Of a stretch of DNA of 64,000 nt, positions 29,271 through 37,909 are shown piece after piece (the stretch's first letter is position 1; the number at the start of each line of letters is the position of its first letter). The stretch is from assembly GCF_020511155.1 (NCBI RefSeq), contig NZ_CP041216.1, forward strand, positions 1,302,001 through 1,366,000, in the 5' to 3' direction. The notes below the pieces were generated by a model, which ran no database searches, was not told where the DNA came from, and was given only the letters and a program-made list of their open reading frames with translations. Position numbers and translations under genes: made by a program. The DNA is from Shewanella glacialimarina (lineage in GTDB: Bacteria; Pseudomonadota; Gammaproteobacteria; Enterobacterales; Shewanellaceae).

Positions 29271-29302
29271 AAAAATCGAGAAAATATTCTCGATTTTTTT
29301 TT
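29271..29302 (+). terminator. Terminator after DUF3466 gene
   Basis: The hairpin AAAAATCGAGAA-TATT-TTCTCGATTTTT, followed by a long T-run, is a strong intrinsic terminator. Confidence 0.85.
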
Positions 29303-29459
29303 ATTTTTATTCTCAATATGTTAATTAACCTTCACTCTAATTGATGATTTTTTGTGTTGATCTTGTTTGAAAAACGAGCTATTTCTATTTGTCTGGCTTG
29401 TTTAATACAACGGGTTTTAAGTATAGCGAGTCAGTTTAATCACAAACGAGGACGCTTAC

Positions 29460-29636
29460 ATGAAAAGACAAAAAAGAGATCGTTTAGATAGGGCTTTTTC
29501 AAAAGGGTTTCAAGCAGGGATAGGAGGACGCTCTAAGGAATTGTGTCCCTATGCTGGTTTAGACCCTCGGTCGCAATGGCTTGGCGGTTGGCGTGAGGGC
29601 ATTGATGGCAGGTTGAATGGGCTGTTTAATAAATGA
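29460..29636 (+). CDS. rmf: Ribosome modulation factor RMF
   Basis: A 58-residue basic protein starting MKRQKRDRLDRAFSKGFQ, with the family core GRSKELCPY and WLGGWREGI. It is the usual RMF length, and it neighbours fabA as in E. coli. RMF binds 30S subunits in stationary phase and pairs 70S ribosomes into inactive 100S dimers. The ATG at 29460 has GAGGA seven bases upstream. It converges on fabA with a shared terminator between. Confidence 0.95.
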   Translation: MKRQKRDRLDRAFSKGFQAGIGGRSKELCPYAGLDPRSQWLGGWREGIDGRLNGLFNK

Positions 29637-29665
29637 TCTGAATCATTTGTGGATTATATAGACCA

Positions 29666-29694
29666 AAAAATGCCCTCACTTTGAGGGCATTAAC
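29666..29694. terminator. Bidirectional terminator between rmf and fabA
   Basis: The perfect stem ATGCCCTCA-CTT-TGAGGGCAT is preceded by an A-run. It lies between the convergent rmf and fabA stops and most strongly ends the fabA (minus) transcript. Confidence 0.75.
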
Positions 29695-29746
29695 ATAGTC
29701 AGCTAATTAGACTTGTTGAGATCATTAATATTCAATTTTAATTGAG

Positions 29747-30262
29747 TTAGAAAGTAGAAGTGTCGCTAAACACACCCACTTTTAAGTCTTTCGCTGAATA
29801 GATTTGACGACCATCCACTTCTAATGTGGCATCTGCAATACCCATAACCAATTTGCGATGAATAGTACGTTTAATATTAAGTCTGTAGGTCACTTTTTTT
29901 GCATCAGGTAAAACTTGTCCTGTAAATTTCACTTCACCGACGCCTAATGCACGGCCTTTACCATCAGCGCCTTCCCAGCCCAAGTAAAATCCAACTAATT
30001 GCCACATAGCATCTAAGCCTAAGCAACCTGGCATAACAGGGTCAGTGATAAAATGGCAATCAAAAAACCATAAGTCTGGATTGATATCGAGTTCAGCAAC
30101 GATCTCGCCTTTACCAAATTCACCGCCATTATCATTAATAGTGACAATGCGATCCATCATTAACATGTTGTCTACAGGTAAACGTGGGCGATTAGGACCG
30201 AGTAGATTGCCGTGACCACATGCGATTAGTTGTTCCTTGGTAAAACTGTTTGCTCTTTCCAT
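29747..30262 (-). CDS. fabA: 3-hydroxydecanoyl-ACP dehydratase/isomerase FabA
   Basis: A 171-residue hotdog-fold enzyme from ATG 30262. The frame opens five codons earlier, but this start matches the family length. Catalytic His70 (FDCHFITDP) and Asp84 (LGLDAMW) fall at the same positions as in E. coli FabA. FabA dehydrates 3-hydroxydecanoyl-ACP and isomerises the product, which commits chains to unsaturated fatty acids. It lies downstream of ycbZ in the same direction. Confidence 0.96.
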   Translation of the reverse strand: MERANSFTKEQLIACGHGNLLGPNRPRLPVDNMLMMDRIVTINDNGGEFGKGEIVAELDINPDLWFFDCHFITDPVMPGCLGLDAMWQLVGFYLGWEGADGKGRALGVGEVKFTGQVLPDAKKVTYRLNIKRTIHRKLVMGIADATLEVDGRQIYSAKDLKVGVFSDTSTF

Positions 30263-30338
30263 TTTTCTCAATACCACTAGAATGACTTTTTGATGCAGAC
30301 AAGATAGCGAACACGTGTAAGCTAAACAACTCCGATCA

Positions 30339-32096
30339 CTAAATAATGCCTAATTTTGCTAATATTTTTGCAAAAAAGTTAAGTTCGACCTCGTCTCCGT
30401 GCCCTGCAAGACGATCGAGTCGTTGTTGTACCATGCCGTATAAGGTTTCTGGTGGAAAATCATTATCTTCATTTGCTACACCGGCAGGGATAGTCATCAA
30501 TAATTCAACAGCTTGATCCATGTGCTCAATGGCGTAAATATGAAACTTTTCCTCGGCAATGGCAGCTATCACTTCAGGTTCAAGGTTTAATTGCAAAATA
30601 TTCGCTTTAGGAATAATGACACCTTGATCACCAGTTAAACCTCGGCGAGAACATAAATTAAAGAAACCTTCAATTTTCTCATTCACGCCGCCGATAGCTT
30701 GTACATTACCAAATTGGTCTAATGCACCTGTGATAGCTAAAGATTGTAAAATCGGGTGTTCTGCAATGGCAGACATTAAGCAGCAGTACTCCGCTAATGA
30801 AGCACTGTCACCATCAATTTCTTGATAAGATTGCTCAAATACAATATTGGCATTTAAATGAAGCGGCGCATCACGGCCAAATATGCGATACAAACAGGAC
30901 GAAAGTATCATCATGCCTTTTGTATGAATATTGCCTCCAAGCTCAGATTTTCTTTCAATATCCGCAATTTCTCCATCACCATAATGAACTGATGCCGTAA
31001 TACGGGCAGGTTCTCCATATGAGTAGTCGCTCGTATCGATAACCGTTAATGCATTGATTTGCCCAACCATAGCCCCTTCGGTAGGGAGGTTAATAAAGTT
31101 ATCATCAAAACTTTGGGCTGAATAAATTTCTGAACTATTGTGACGAAACTTGAGTTGCTGTAAAGCTTTAGCCACAGCATTACTGTTTATACCATTACCC
31201 TGTTTGTTACTTGGCAGGCTAGGAATAAAAGCCTTAGCTTGAAGCATTAAAGATCGCATGCCTATCATGTTCAGACTTAATCTTTGTTGATGCTCAATGA
31301 GTCTAGAACTGTACCAAAGTAACGGTAATATGCTTGATGTTTCAAGCACTACGCCTTGTTTATTGGCTAATGTCGCTAACCACTGCACATATTGCGTTTC
31401 TGAATGTTTGGTTAAATCTAACTCATAACTGATTTCAGCTAATATTGGAAAATGCTGACTAAATAATCTGTCTTCACTTTGTAAGTGACTAAAAGAGATA
31501 CCCGAGCCCACTAGTATAATTTTGCAGTTTAATGGAATAGGGGCTAAATCTTGATTAATACGATACTCACCATCAGAGAGAATTTGTAACAACAACTCCC
31601 ATAGACCTTCGCGTTTCCAAATTGACTGCAAACAAATAAACACAAAATGATTAGATGCTAATGCCCCTGCTTTATATTGACTATTTTTATCGGTCTTTTG
31701 CATTTTTCCAATCAGGTCATTACGTCTTATAGGACCTTGTAAATAACAAAACAATGATTGTTGTTTAGCGATTGTGCCAACATTTTCAGGGGGACGCTGC
31801 GGCTGCCATTTAAATTTAACCGGCTGGAGATCTTCTGTTGATTTTGTTGCAACTAGATATTGATCCGCAGGAGTATCAGCCTGTGTACATAATGCTTCAA
31901 TAAAATCTACACGGTCCACACCTGGGAAATCAGCTAGAAACAGATTTTGCCCGCTCACTTTATTCATTAATTTAAAGCTATCAACAACTCTATCCTGACC
32001 CAGCAATAAGTGACTTGGATAAAAAGTACTCGGTACCTCTTTAGGTACATGAAATTGTGGTGCCAGTTTGGCACTAGGAAGCAATGTTAGATTCAT
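30339..32096 (-). CDS. ycbZ: Lon-related protease YcbZ
   Basis: A 585-residue protein, very close to the E. coli YcbZ length. The N-terminal part is a degenerate AAA+-like region. The C-terminal Lon-type peptidase domain has the catalytic serine in GDSAS (about residue 427) and the catalytic lysine in NEKIEG (about 470), the spacing expected of the Ser-Lys dyad. The cellular substrate is unknown; a role in ribosome biogenesis has been suggested for the family. It is followed by fabA, the conserved order. Confidence 0.9.
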   Translation of the reverse strand: MNLTLLPSAKLAPQFHVPKEVPSTFYPSHLLLGQDRVVDSFKLMNKVSGQNLFLADFPGVDRVDFIEALCTQADTPADQYLVATKSTEDLQPVKFKWQPQRPPENVGTIAKQQSLFCYLQGPIRRNDLIGKMQKTDKNSQYKAGALASNHFVFICLQSIWKREGLWELLLQILSDGEYRINQDLAPIPLNCKIILVGSGISFSHLQSEDRLFSQHFPILAEISYELDLTKHSETQYVQWLATLANKQGVVLETSSILPLLWYSSRLIEHQQRLSLNMIGMRSLMLQAKAFIPSLPSNKQGNGINSNAVAKALQQLKFRHNSSEIYSAQSFDDNFINLPTEGAMVGQINALTVIDTSDYSYGEPARITASVHYGDGEIADIERKSELGGNIHTKGMMILSSCLYRIFGRDAPLHLNANIVFEQSYQEIDGDSASLAEYCCLMSAIAEHPILQSLAITGALDQFGNVQAIGGVNEKIEGFFNLCSRRGLTGDQGVIIPKANILQLNLEPEVIAAIAEEKFHIYAIEHMDQAVELLMTIPAGVANEDNDFPPETLYGMVQQRLDRLAGHGDEVELNFFAKILAKLGII

Positions 32097-32299
32097 AAAT
32101 TAATAAGTGGACGATATACTGGAAAATAATGACTCAAATAGTAGCATAAAGCGCTGTAAAGTCTTTAAATGAATCGCCTAGCAAGTTAACTGTTATTAAG
32201 GGATACAAGCTCAAGTAGGGTGGTTTTGTCTCTTTTTGCATAAAAACACATCATAGTGGTTAAATGGTAAACATTTAGATTTTTTTTTAAAGTTTATAG

Positions 32300-32328
32300 T
32301 TTACAAGCACCAGAGATACTTATATTAT
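32300..32328 (+). promoter_or_regulatory. Sigma-70 promoter of tRNA-Ser
   Basis: TTTACA, a 17-base spacer and TATTAT lie 12 bases before the tRNA 5' end. Confidence 0.65.
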
Positions 32329-32339
32329 TCAGCTCGTTC

Positions 32340-32429
32340 GGAGGGATGGCAGAGTGGTCGAATGCACCGGTCTTGAAAACCGGCAACGGTTTATCCCGTT
32401 CTAGGGTTCAAATCCCTATCCCTCCGCCA
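32340..32429 (+). tRNA. tRNA-Ser (TGA)
   Basis: A 90-nt class II tRNA: acceptor GGAGGGA/TCCCTCC, G discriminator and encoded CCA, anticodon TGA within TCTTGAAAA, long variable arm CAACGGTTTATCCCGTT. A terminator hairpin follows 13 bases later. Confidence 0.96.
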
Positions 32430-32434
32430 CATTC
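32416..32434 (+). repeat. tRNA-Ser 3'-end repeat, copy 1 (in the tRNA)
   Basis: CTATCCCTCCGCCACATTC spans the tRNA 3' end. Two diverged copies follow downstream (32526 and 34099), each matching at 16 of 19 positions, as expected of old attachment-site repeats. Confidence 0.55.
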
Positions 32435-32442
32435 TAATGAAG

Positions 32443-32470
32443 AGGCCTTATCGAAAGATAAGGCCTTTTT
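32443..32470 (+). terminator. Terminator after tRNA-Ser
   Basis: The hairpin AGGCCTTATC-GAAA-GATAAGGCCT is followed by TTTT, with a stable GNRA-like tetraloop. Confidence 0.88.
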
Positions 32471-32771
32471 ATTTGGGCTAAAAATAGGAATTTAAACCTC
32501 TGGGTTCCTATTTGTGACAAGCAAGCTATCCCTCCGTAAGATTCAAGACAAATATAAAAAATAGGAATAATGGGTATTGTGTTTCTGGCATTTGATGCTC
32601 TCGATAAGGACTTACTTAGACACTTAAGCTGTTAGTCATTGAATTTACAGTATCTGAAAGGATGCTAAGAGTATTACCCAAGGCATTTGTAAACTTGCTA
32701 ACTTAAACTGAGATAATGATGACGAGCCACTGAATAGTCGCAAGATTTAATTGATTTTTATCACCAATGCC
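32471..32771. other. Gene-free spacer right of tRNA-Ser
   Basis: No gene is visible. The first about 85 bases form one half of a diverged duplication; the other half is at 34041-34121. Confidence 0.6.
32526..32544 (+). repeat. tRNA-Ser 3'-end repeat, copy 2
   Basis: CTATCCCTCCGTAAGATTC: the first 11 bases are identical to the tRNA 3' end and the last four also match. No tRNA body precedes it. Confidence 0.55.
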
Positions 32772-33596
32772 TCAATCTGAGACATTTTTATTTGCCGGTG
32801 AAAAATGCGTTTCATAGAGGCAATATATTTTTTTGTTACGCTTAGCTTGATACATGGCAATATCAGCATGGTTGAGTAAATGTTTACGATTGGAACCATG
32901 GCGTGGGTATTCAGCAATACCTATGCTTACCCCAACATGAATAATGTGCTGTTCATAATTTATTGGTTGGCCAATGAGCTGGTGCAGCTGCTCAACAAAG
33001 ACCTGACCATGACTAGTAAAGCTGCCAAGTAATAACACTCCCAATTCATCTCCCCCAAGCCTTGCTACGACAGCATTTTCTGGTAAGCAGCTACGAATGC
33101 GTTCAGCGACAGATATTAATACTTTGTCACCGCACTCGTGCCCATGAGTATCATTGATCTTTTTAAAATCATTTAAGTCGAGTATTAAGCAGCAAAATAT
33201 ATGATTGTCTTGGATTATTTGTGAAAGTTTTTTATAAAATACGATCCGATTGGGTAAGCGAGTCAAGGGATCGTGATGTGCCTGGTGTAAATGTCTATTA
33301 GCTTGTTCGACAAGTAAATGAATGGTTTTTTCACTCATGCGAGTAATAATAAAAACAAAGCCCCCTCCGCCACAAAAGACTAATGCCACCACTATTTCCA
33401 ATTTGGTCGCTCGGTGATCGCTTAACATGTAGAGATAACCGAGGTAACCGACGATAAAAGCAAAAACTAGCCCGAGTAAAATACGCCACCCTAGCTGCTG
33501 TTCTGTGGGTAAACGGCTAATCGACAATGTAGGTCTTAGAGATAGCAGTAAGAGTATTAGACCTATAAGAATAGGGGCTTGGGCTAGGCTATTCAT
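32772..33596 (-). CDS. Membrane GGDEF-domain protein with GGDEL signature
   Basis: A 274-residue protein with hydrophobic segments at about 5-20, 38-58 and 68-86, then a GGDEF domain from about residue 105 (DPLTRLPNR, LDLNDFKKINDTHGHECGD). The active-site loop reads GGDEL (181-185) rather than GG(D/E)EF; the catalytic acidic residues are present, so activity is possible. No separate sensor domain is apparent beyond the membrane region. It lies on the opposite strand inside the putative tRNA-Ser-linked island. Confidence 0.85.
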   Translation of the reverse strand: MNSLAQAPILIGLILLLLSLRPTLSISRLPTEQQLGWRILLGLVFAFIVGYLGYLYMLSDHRATKLEIVVALVFCGGGGFVFIITRMSEKTIHLLVEQANRHLHQAHHDPLTRLPNRIVFYKKLSQIIQDNHIFCCLILDLNDFKKINDTHGHECGDKVLISVAERIRSCLPENAVVARLGGDELGVLLLGSFTSHGQVFVEQLHQLIGQPINYEQHIIHVGVSIGIAEYPRHGSNRKHLLNHADIAMYQAKRNKKIYCLYETHFSPANKNVSD

Positions 33597-33779
33597 TTAT
33601 TCTCCCTTATTGAGGTTGGTCAACCTCAATAAGTTACTGAAACGTTAAAAAACTATAGAAGATGCATCGAAAGGCTGCAAGTGAAGATACGTTCGGTGCT
33701 TTCTTATCTGGAAGAATAAAGTGATTTATATCGGCTCGCATTTGCTTCAATCGTGCTGCTTAAATCGTACCACCCATGA

Positions 33780-34014
33780 TTCTGTGTCGAGAACCTACGG
33801 CGCACAAGGCTGGTTACTTGAACGGTTGACGGCCAAAATGGCACTAATTGTTTTGCTTGTGGCAGCGCAGGCTGACCTTTAGTGATAACAGAAGCCAATG
33901 GCAATGATATTAAAGTAGCCTATAAATGCTTTGGTCATAAAAACAAACTGCATGACATCAACCAGGGGATAACTTTATTTGGCTACAACGCCTTAGGTGA
34001 GCTGGACAAGCAAA
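33780..34014 (+). pseudogene. Rhs/YD-repeat protein remnant
   Basis: Frame pieces read TYGAQGWLLERLTA (33797-33838) and then, after a frameshift, ANGNDIKVAY, FGHKNKLHDINQG and FGYNALGEL (33891-34005), the recurrent wording of YD-repeat Rhs shells. Stops and frameshifts interrupt the pieces, and neither the N-terminal shell nor a toxin tip is present, so this is a short decayed fragment of a larger gene lost from the locus. Confidence 0.65.
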
Positions 34015-34045
34015 AGGCCTCATCAGCAATGATGAGGCCTTTTTG
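34015..34045 (+). terminator. Second copy of the tRNA-Ser-type terminator
   Basis: AGGCCTCATC-AGCAAT-GATGAGGCCT followed by TTTTTG has the same outer stem as the terminator after tRNA-Ser, and the flanks are also similar. Confidence 0.75.
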
Positions 34046-34098
34046 TTTGGGCCAATATAGGACGTTGAAGCTATGGTTTCCTCTTTGTGAAAAGTTAG

Positions 34099-34117
34099 CT
34101 ATCCATTCGCTACATTC
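34099..34117 (+). repeat. tRNA-Ser 3'-end repeat, copy 3
   Basis: CTATCCATTCGCTACATTC differs from the tRNA 3' end and its flank at three of 19 bases. It is preceded by flank sequence similar to that before copy 2. Confidence 0.5.
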
Positions 34118-34500
34118 CAAGGTTGTTTCATTTTTGACTTTATTAACTTGGCAGTGATTTATGTAAGAGTGTCATCACTGCGAGTGATGGTTTAAGCTAA
34201 TTTTCATATCAGAAATGACTTTGGCTAATGGGTCTGACAGCTGCATGTAAGGGTTCTATTTGATGCTAATCAGCAATTTTTTGGGGTATTAATGTCTGAC
34301 TTGTTTTGACTTTGTCATTTAAATAGAGGTACGGCTAACTATAATACTATTTTATGTACTCCCTCAGACAAAAAAGCATGTAATATTAACAAGTTCTTGG
34401 GTTATTTTGACTTGTGTTTTAACCTAAACCAAAGGTTAATAGTCATAGCTAAATCGGCTGTTTTCTGCAGACTGCTAAATTAACGTTCAAAGGACCCGCA

Positions 34501-35634
34501 ATGAACTTCAGTGATAAACCTGACCGCACATCGTCAAAAGCCCATAAATGGGAAAAATATAAAGGTACCGATATACTGCCTATGTGGATCGCTGATACTG
34601 AGTTTCGCTGTGCTGAGCCTATTTTGTCTGCCTTACATCAGCGAATTGATGATGGCCTGTTCGGATATACCTCACCGGCTCACGATACCGATGCCTGTGA
34701 GGCCGTTGTGGCGTGGTGCCAACGTCAGTATAACTGGAAGATTGATCCTAGTTGGCTAGTCTGGACTCCGGGTGTGGTGCCGGCTTTTAATGTGGCTATA
34801 CAAGCATATTGCCAAGCAGGGGATACGATTATCGTACAAACACCCAATTATCCTCCTATATTGGCAGCACCTGCAATTAATCATCTCAACCGAACCTGTA
34901 TAGGCTCGATAGAAGTGGAAGGTCGCTGGACACTTGACTTTAATGCCTTAGAAGCGGCTGCCGCGGATCCTAAAGCCAGCTTATTTATTATGTGTAATCC
35001 AATGAATCCGCTTGGTACAGTCTTAAATCAAGCCGAACTAGACACAATTGCAGCAATATGCACAAAGCATGGCGTCATGCTGTGCTCGGATGAAATACAC
35101 TGCGATTTAATTTTAGATGACGTGCCACATTTGCCCGCCAGTGCGCACCCAGAGTTAGCTGAGCATTCAGTGACATTAATGGCTGCGAGTAAAACCTTTA
35201 ATATCGCGGGATTAGGTACCTCTTTTGCTATTATTCCCAACGAAAAATTAAGAGCAGCCTTCAACCATGCTGCCCGCGGCAGGTTACCATCGGTAACCGT
35301 CACAGGGCTTACCGCTACTAATGCAGCCTTCAGGCATTGCGATGACTGGCATCAACAACAGCTGGCTTATTTGATAGAAAATCGCGATTATTTAGTGACT
35401 GAAGTCAACAAAATTGAAGGGTTAAAAGCTATATCACCCGCGGCGACTTTTTTACTCTGGGTTGATGCGAGCGGTTTGCAAGTCAACGATACGCAAGCCT
35501 GGTGTGAAGCCAAAGGTGTTGGTCCATCAGCGGGCAGAGACTTTGGTGATAAAGACTATTTTCGATTGAACTTCGGTTGCTCACGAGATTATTTAGTCGA
35601 AGCAATTAAAAAACTGCAGGGCGGAGTCGTTTAA
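34501..35634 (+). CDS. PatB/MalY-type C-S lyase, likely OvoB
   Basis: A 377-residue fold-type I PLP enzyme of the MalY/PatB group. It has the N-terminal MWIADTEF motif typical of cystathionine beta-lyase-like C-S lyases, CNPMNPLG, DEIHCDLIL and the PLP lysine Lys231 in AASKTFNIAG. The next gene is ovoA. In ovothiol biosynthesis the OvoA product, 5-histidylcysteine sulfoxide, is cleaved by a PLP C-S lyase (OvoB), so this gene is a strong OvoB candidate by position and family. Alternatively it could be a general cystathionine beta-lyase. The ATG at 34501 follows AAAGGA. Confidence 0.8.
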   Translation: MNFSDKPDRTSSKAHKWEKYKGTDILPMWIADTEFRCAEPILSALHQRIDDGLFGYTSPAHDTDACEAVVAWCQRQYNWKIDPSWLVWTPGVVPAFNVAIQAYCQAGDTIIVQTPNYPPILAAPAINHLNRTCIGSIEVEGRWTLDFNALEAAAADPKASLFIMCNPMNPLGTVLNQAELDTIAAICTKHGVMLCSDEIHCDLILDDVPHLPASAHPELAEHSVTLMAASKTFNIAGLGTSFAIIPNEKLRAAFNHAARGRLPSVTVTGLTATNAAFRHCDDWHQQQLAYLIENRDYLVTEVNKIEGLKAISPAATFLLWVDASGLQVNDTQAWCEAKGVGPSAGRDFGDKDYFRLNFGCSRDYLVEAIKKLQGGVV

Positions 35635-35746
35635 CCACAAGCAAAATTTTTTGCGGATAATATCAATATAAAGTAAAAAAGTTGAGCCTTTATCCAGTAG
35701 TTAATCGTATGACTATAGAATAAAAATTTAAGGAACGTGTTTCAGG

Positions 35747-37909
35747 ATGACCTTACCTATACAAAACGCTCAAGAAATGGCTAAACGATCCGCAACGTTC
35801 GTTGAACCTGGTGCATTGCGCAGAACCCCTAAACTCAGCAGTGGCAGTGTGGATGACAAGCGCAAAGAAATCGCGCTTTACTTCACTAATACCTTCGATA
35901 CCTATTCGCAACTGTTTGATTGTTTGCGCGACGATGCTGGTTTTTATCAAAAACCTATCCCCTTGCGCCACCCGCTTATTTTCTATCTTGGGCATACGGC
36001 CACTTTTTTCATCAACAAGCTACTATTAGCAAATCTGATCCCCGATAGGATAAATCCTCATATGGAGTCAATTTTCGCTGTGGGTGTTGATGAAATGAGC
36101 TGGGATGATTTGTCCGAGGACAGTTATGACTGGCCCAGTGTTGCTGCGGTAAAAGACTACCGCGCTAAAGTACGTGCCACAGTATTAACATTAATTGATA
36201 CCTTGGACCTTGTGCTACCCATTGATTGGGAAAATACCTGGTGGCCTATCGTCATGGGTATTGAGCACGAGCGTATTCACCTTGAGACGTCGTCGGTACT
36301 CATTCGCCAGCATGAACTGGCCAAAATCAAGTCATTACCTCAATGGCCTGCTTGCAAAGAGACTGGCCAGGCGCCAAAAAATAAATTGATAAGCGTCGCT
36401 GCCGGCTCTGTTAATCTTGGAAAATCCTTTGATAGTGATGTCTATGGCTGGGATAACGAATATGGCCAACATCAGGCAGAGGTCGCTGAATTTACAGCCA
36501 GCCAATATTTAGTCAGCAATCAGGAGTTTCTCGAGTTTGTTGAGGCCGGTGGTTATGAGCAAAATAGTTTCTGGAGCGATGAAGGCCTGGCTTGGCGACA
36601 ATTTACTGAGGCGAAACATCCAGCATTTTGGCGTTGGCACAATGGCTGGCGTTTACGCCTGATGACCGAAGAAATTGATATGGCCTGGAACTGGCCTGCG
36701 GAAGTTAACTACCATGAAGCGAAAGCGTTTTGTGAATGGAAAACAGTAGATACTGGGCAACAGATCCGCATGCCAACGGAAGACGAATGGTATCGCTTAT
36801 GTGCAGAAGCGGGCGTCGAAGAGCTAGGTAATAGTAAGGCCGATGCTAACTTGCATCTTGACCATTTTGCCTCATGCTGCCCGGTAACGCGCTATCAACA
36901 TGGTCATTGGTTTGATGTGGTGGGCAATGTGTGGCAATGGACTGAAACGCCTATTTACCCGTTCGATAACTTTAAAGTACACCCACTGTATGACGATTTC
37001 ACCACGCCAACTTTTGATGGTAAACACAATCTAATCAAAGGCGGATCATGGATTTCAAGTGGTAACGAAGCACGCCTTAGTGCACGTTATGCGTTTAGGC
37101 ATCACTTCTTTCAGCACGCAGGATTTCGCTATATTGCCTCTAGTGTTGAAGCGTCTTCTCCTAAGGCTTATTACGAAAGTAATCAATTATTGTCAGAATA
37201 CGCAGAGTTTCACTTTGGTGACACCTGGTATGGCGTAGATAATTTCCCTAAAGCCTTAGCTGATATTGCACTTGAGGCAATGAAGGGTAAGCCCACAGTC
37301 AAAGCCCTTGACTTAGGCTGTGCGTGTGGTCGAGCAAGTTTTGAGTTGGCCCGTCAATTTGATGAAGTAGACGGTATTGATTTCTCAGCAAACTTTACCC
37401 GTCTAGCGGCTCAAATGGCGCAGCAAGGTGCAGTGCGTTACGCCCGTGCTGAAGAAGGCGAATTAGTGAGCTATCATACTCGTACCTTGCAAGAATTAGG
37501 GTTGCAAGCTTATGCAAACCGCGTAGCATTTCATCAAGGCGACGCCTGTAACCTCAAACCCCAATTCACTTCTTATGATTTAGTACTGGCAGCAAATTTA
37601 ATTGATAGGCTCTACCAGCCGAGCCGTTTTTTGGCGGATATGGCACAGCGTATCAATGACGGTGGCTTGCTGATTATTGCATCGCCTTACACTTGGCTGG
37701 AAGAACATACACCCAAGGAAGAGTGGATAGGGGGTTTCAAAAAAGATGGCGAAAACTACAGCACATTAGATGGCTTGAAAGATCAATTATCAAGCCACTT
37801 TAAGCTAGTAGGTGAGCCGCGAAAAGTCCCGTTTGTGATCCGTGAAACTCAGCACAAGTTTCAGCATACCTTGTCTGAACTTACGGTTTGGGAACGCTTG
37901 CCACGCTGA
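35747..37909 (+). CDS. ovoA: 5-histidylcysteine sulfoxide synthase/methyltransferase OvoA
   Basis: A 720-residue protein with the OvoA architecture. An N-terminal DinB-like domain supplies His83 and the iron motif HERIHLE (His174, His178, Glu180). A formylglycine-generating-enzyme/sulfatase-modifying-like domain (about 215-465) has NVWQWTETP and GGSW. A C-terminal SAM methyltransferase starts with DLGCACGRASFELA (about 520). OvoA couples cysteine to histidine with O2 to give the sulfoxide, and its C-terminal domain later N-methylates the thiohistidine, yielding ovothiol A. The full-length fusion distinguishes it from EgtB. Its 3' end overlaps the convergent next gene. Confidence 0.92.
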   Translation: MTLPIQNAQEMAKRSATFVEPGALRRTPKLSSGSVDDKRKEIALYFTNTFDTYSQLFDCLRDDAGFYQKPIPLRHPLIFYLGHTATFFINKLLLANLIPDRINPHMESIFAVGVDEMSWDDLSEDSYDWPSVAAVKDYRAKVRATVLTLIDTLDLVLPIDWENTWWPIVMGIEHERIHLETSSVLIRQHELAKIKSLPQWPACKETGQAPKNKLISVAAGSVNLGKSFDSDVYGWDNEYGQHQAEVAEFTASQYLVSNQEFLEFVEAGGYEQNSFWSDEGLAWRQFTEAKHPAFWRWHNGWRLRLMTEEIDMAWNWPAEVNYHEAKAFCEWKTVDTGQQIRMPTEDEWYRLCAEAGVEELGNSKADANLHLDHFASCCPVTRYQHGHWFDVVGNVWQWTETPIYPFDNFKVHPLYDDFTTPTFDGKHNLIKGGSWISSGNEARLSARYAFRHHFFQHAGFRYIASSVEASSPKAYYESNQLLSEYAEFHFGDTWYGVDNFPKALADIALEAMKGKPTVKALDLGCACGRASFELARQFDEVDGIDFSANFTRLAAQMAQQGAVRYARAEEGELVSYHTRTLQELGLQAYANRVAFHQGDACNLKPQFTSYDLVLAANLIDRLYQPSRFLADMAQRINDGGLLIIASPYTWLEEHTPKEEWIGGFKKDGENYSTLDGLKDQLSSHFKLVGEPRKVPFVIRETQHKFQHTLSELTVWERLPR

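Larger units (their letters stand above)
33597..34500. other. Gene-poor region with Rhs remnant and duplicated tRNA flank
   Basis: There is no intact gene. It contains the Rhs fragment (33780-34014), a second copy of the tRNA-Ser terminator and flank (34015-34125), and about 370 bases before the next gene with no recognisable signal except a ribosome site AAAGGA just ahead of 34501. Confidence 0.6.
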
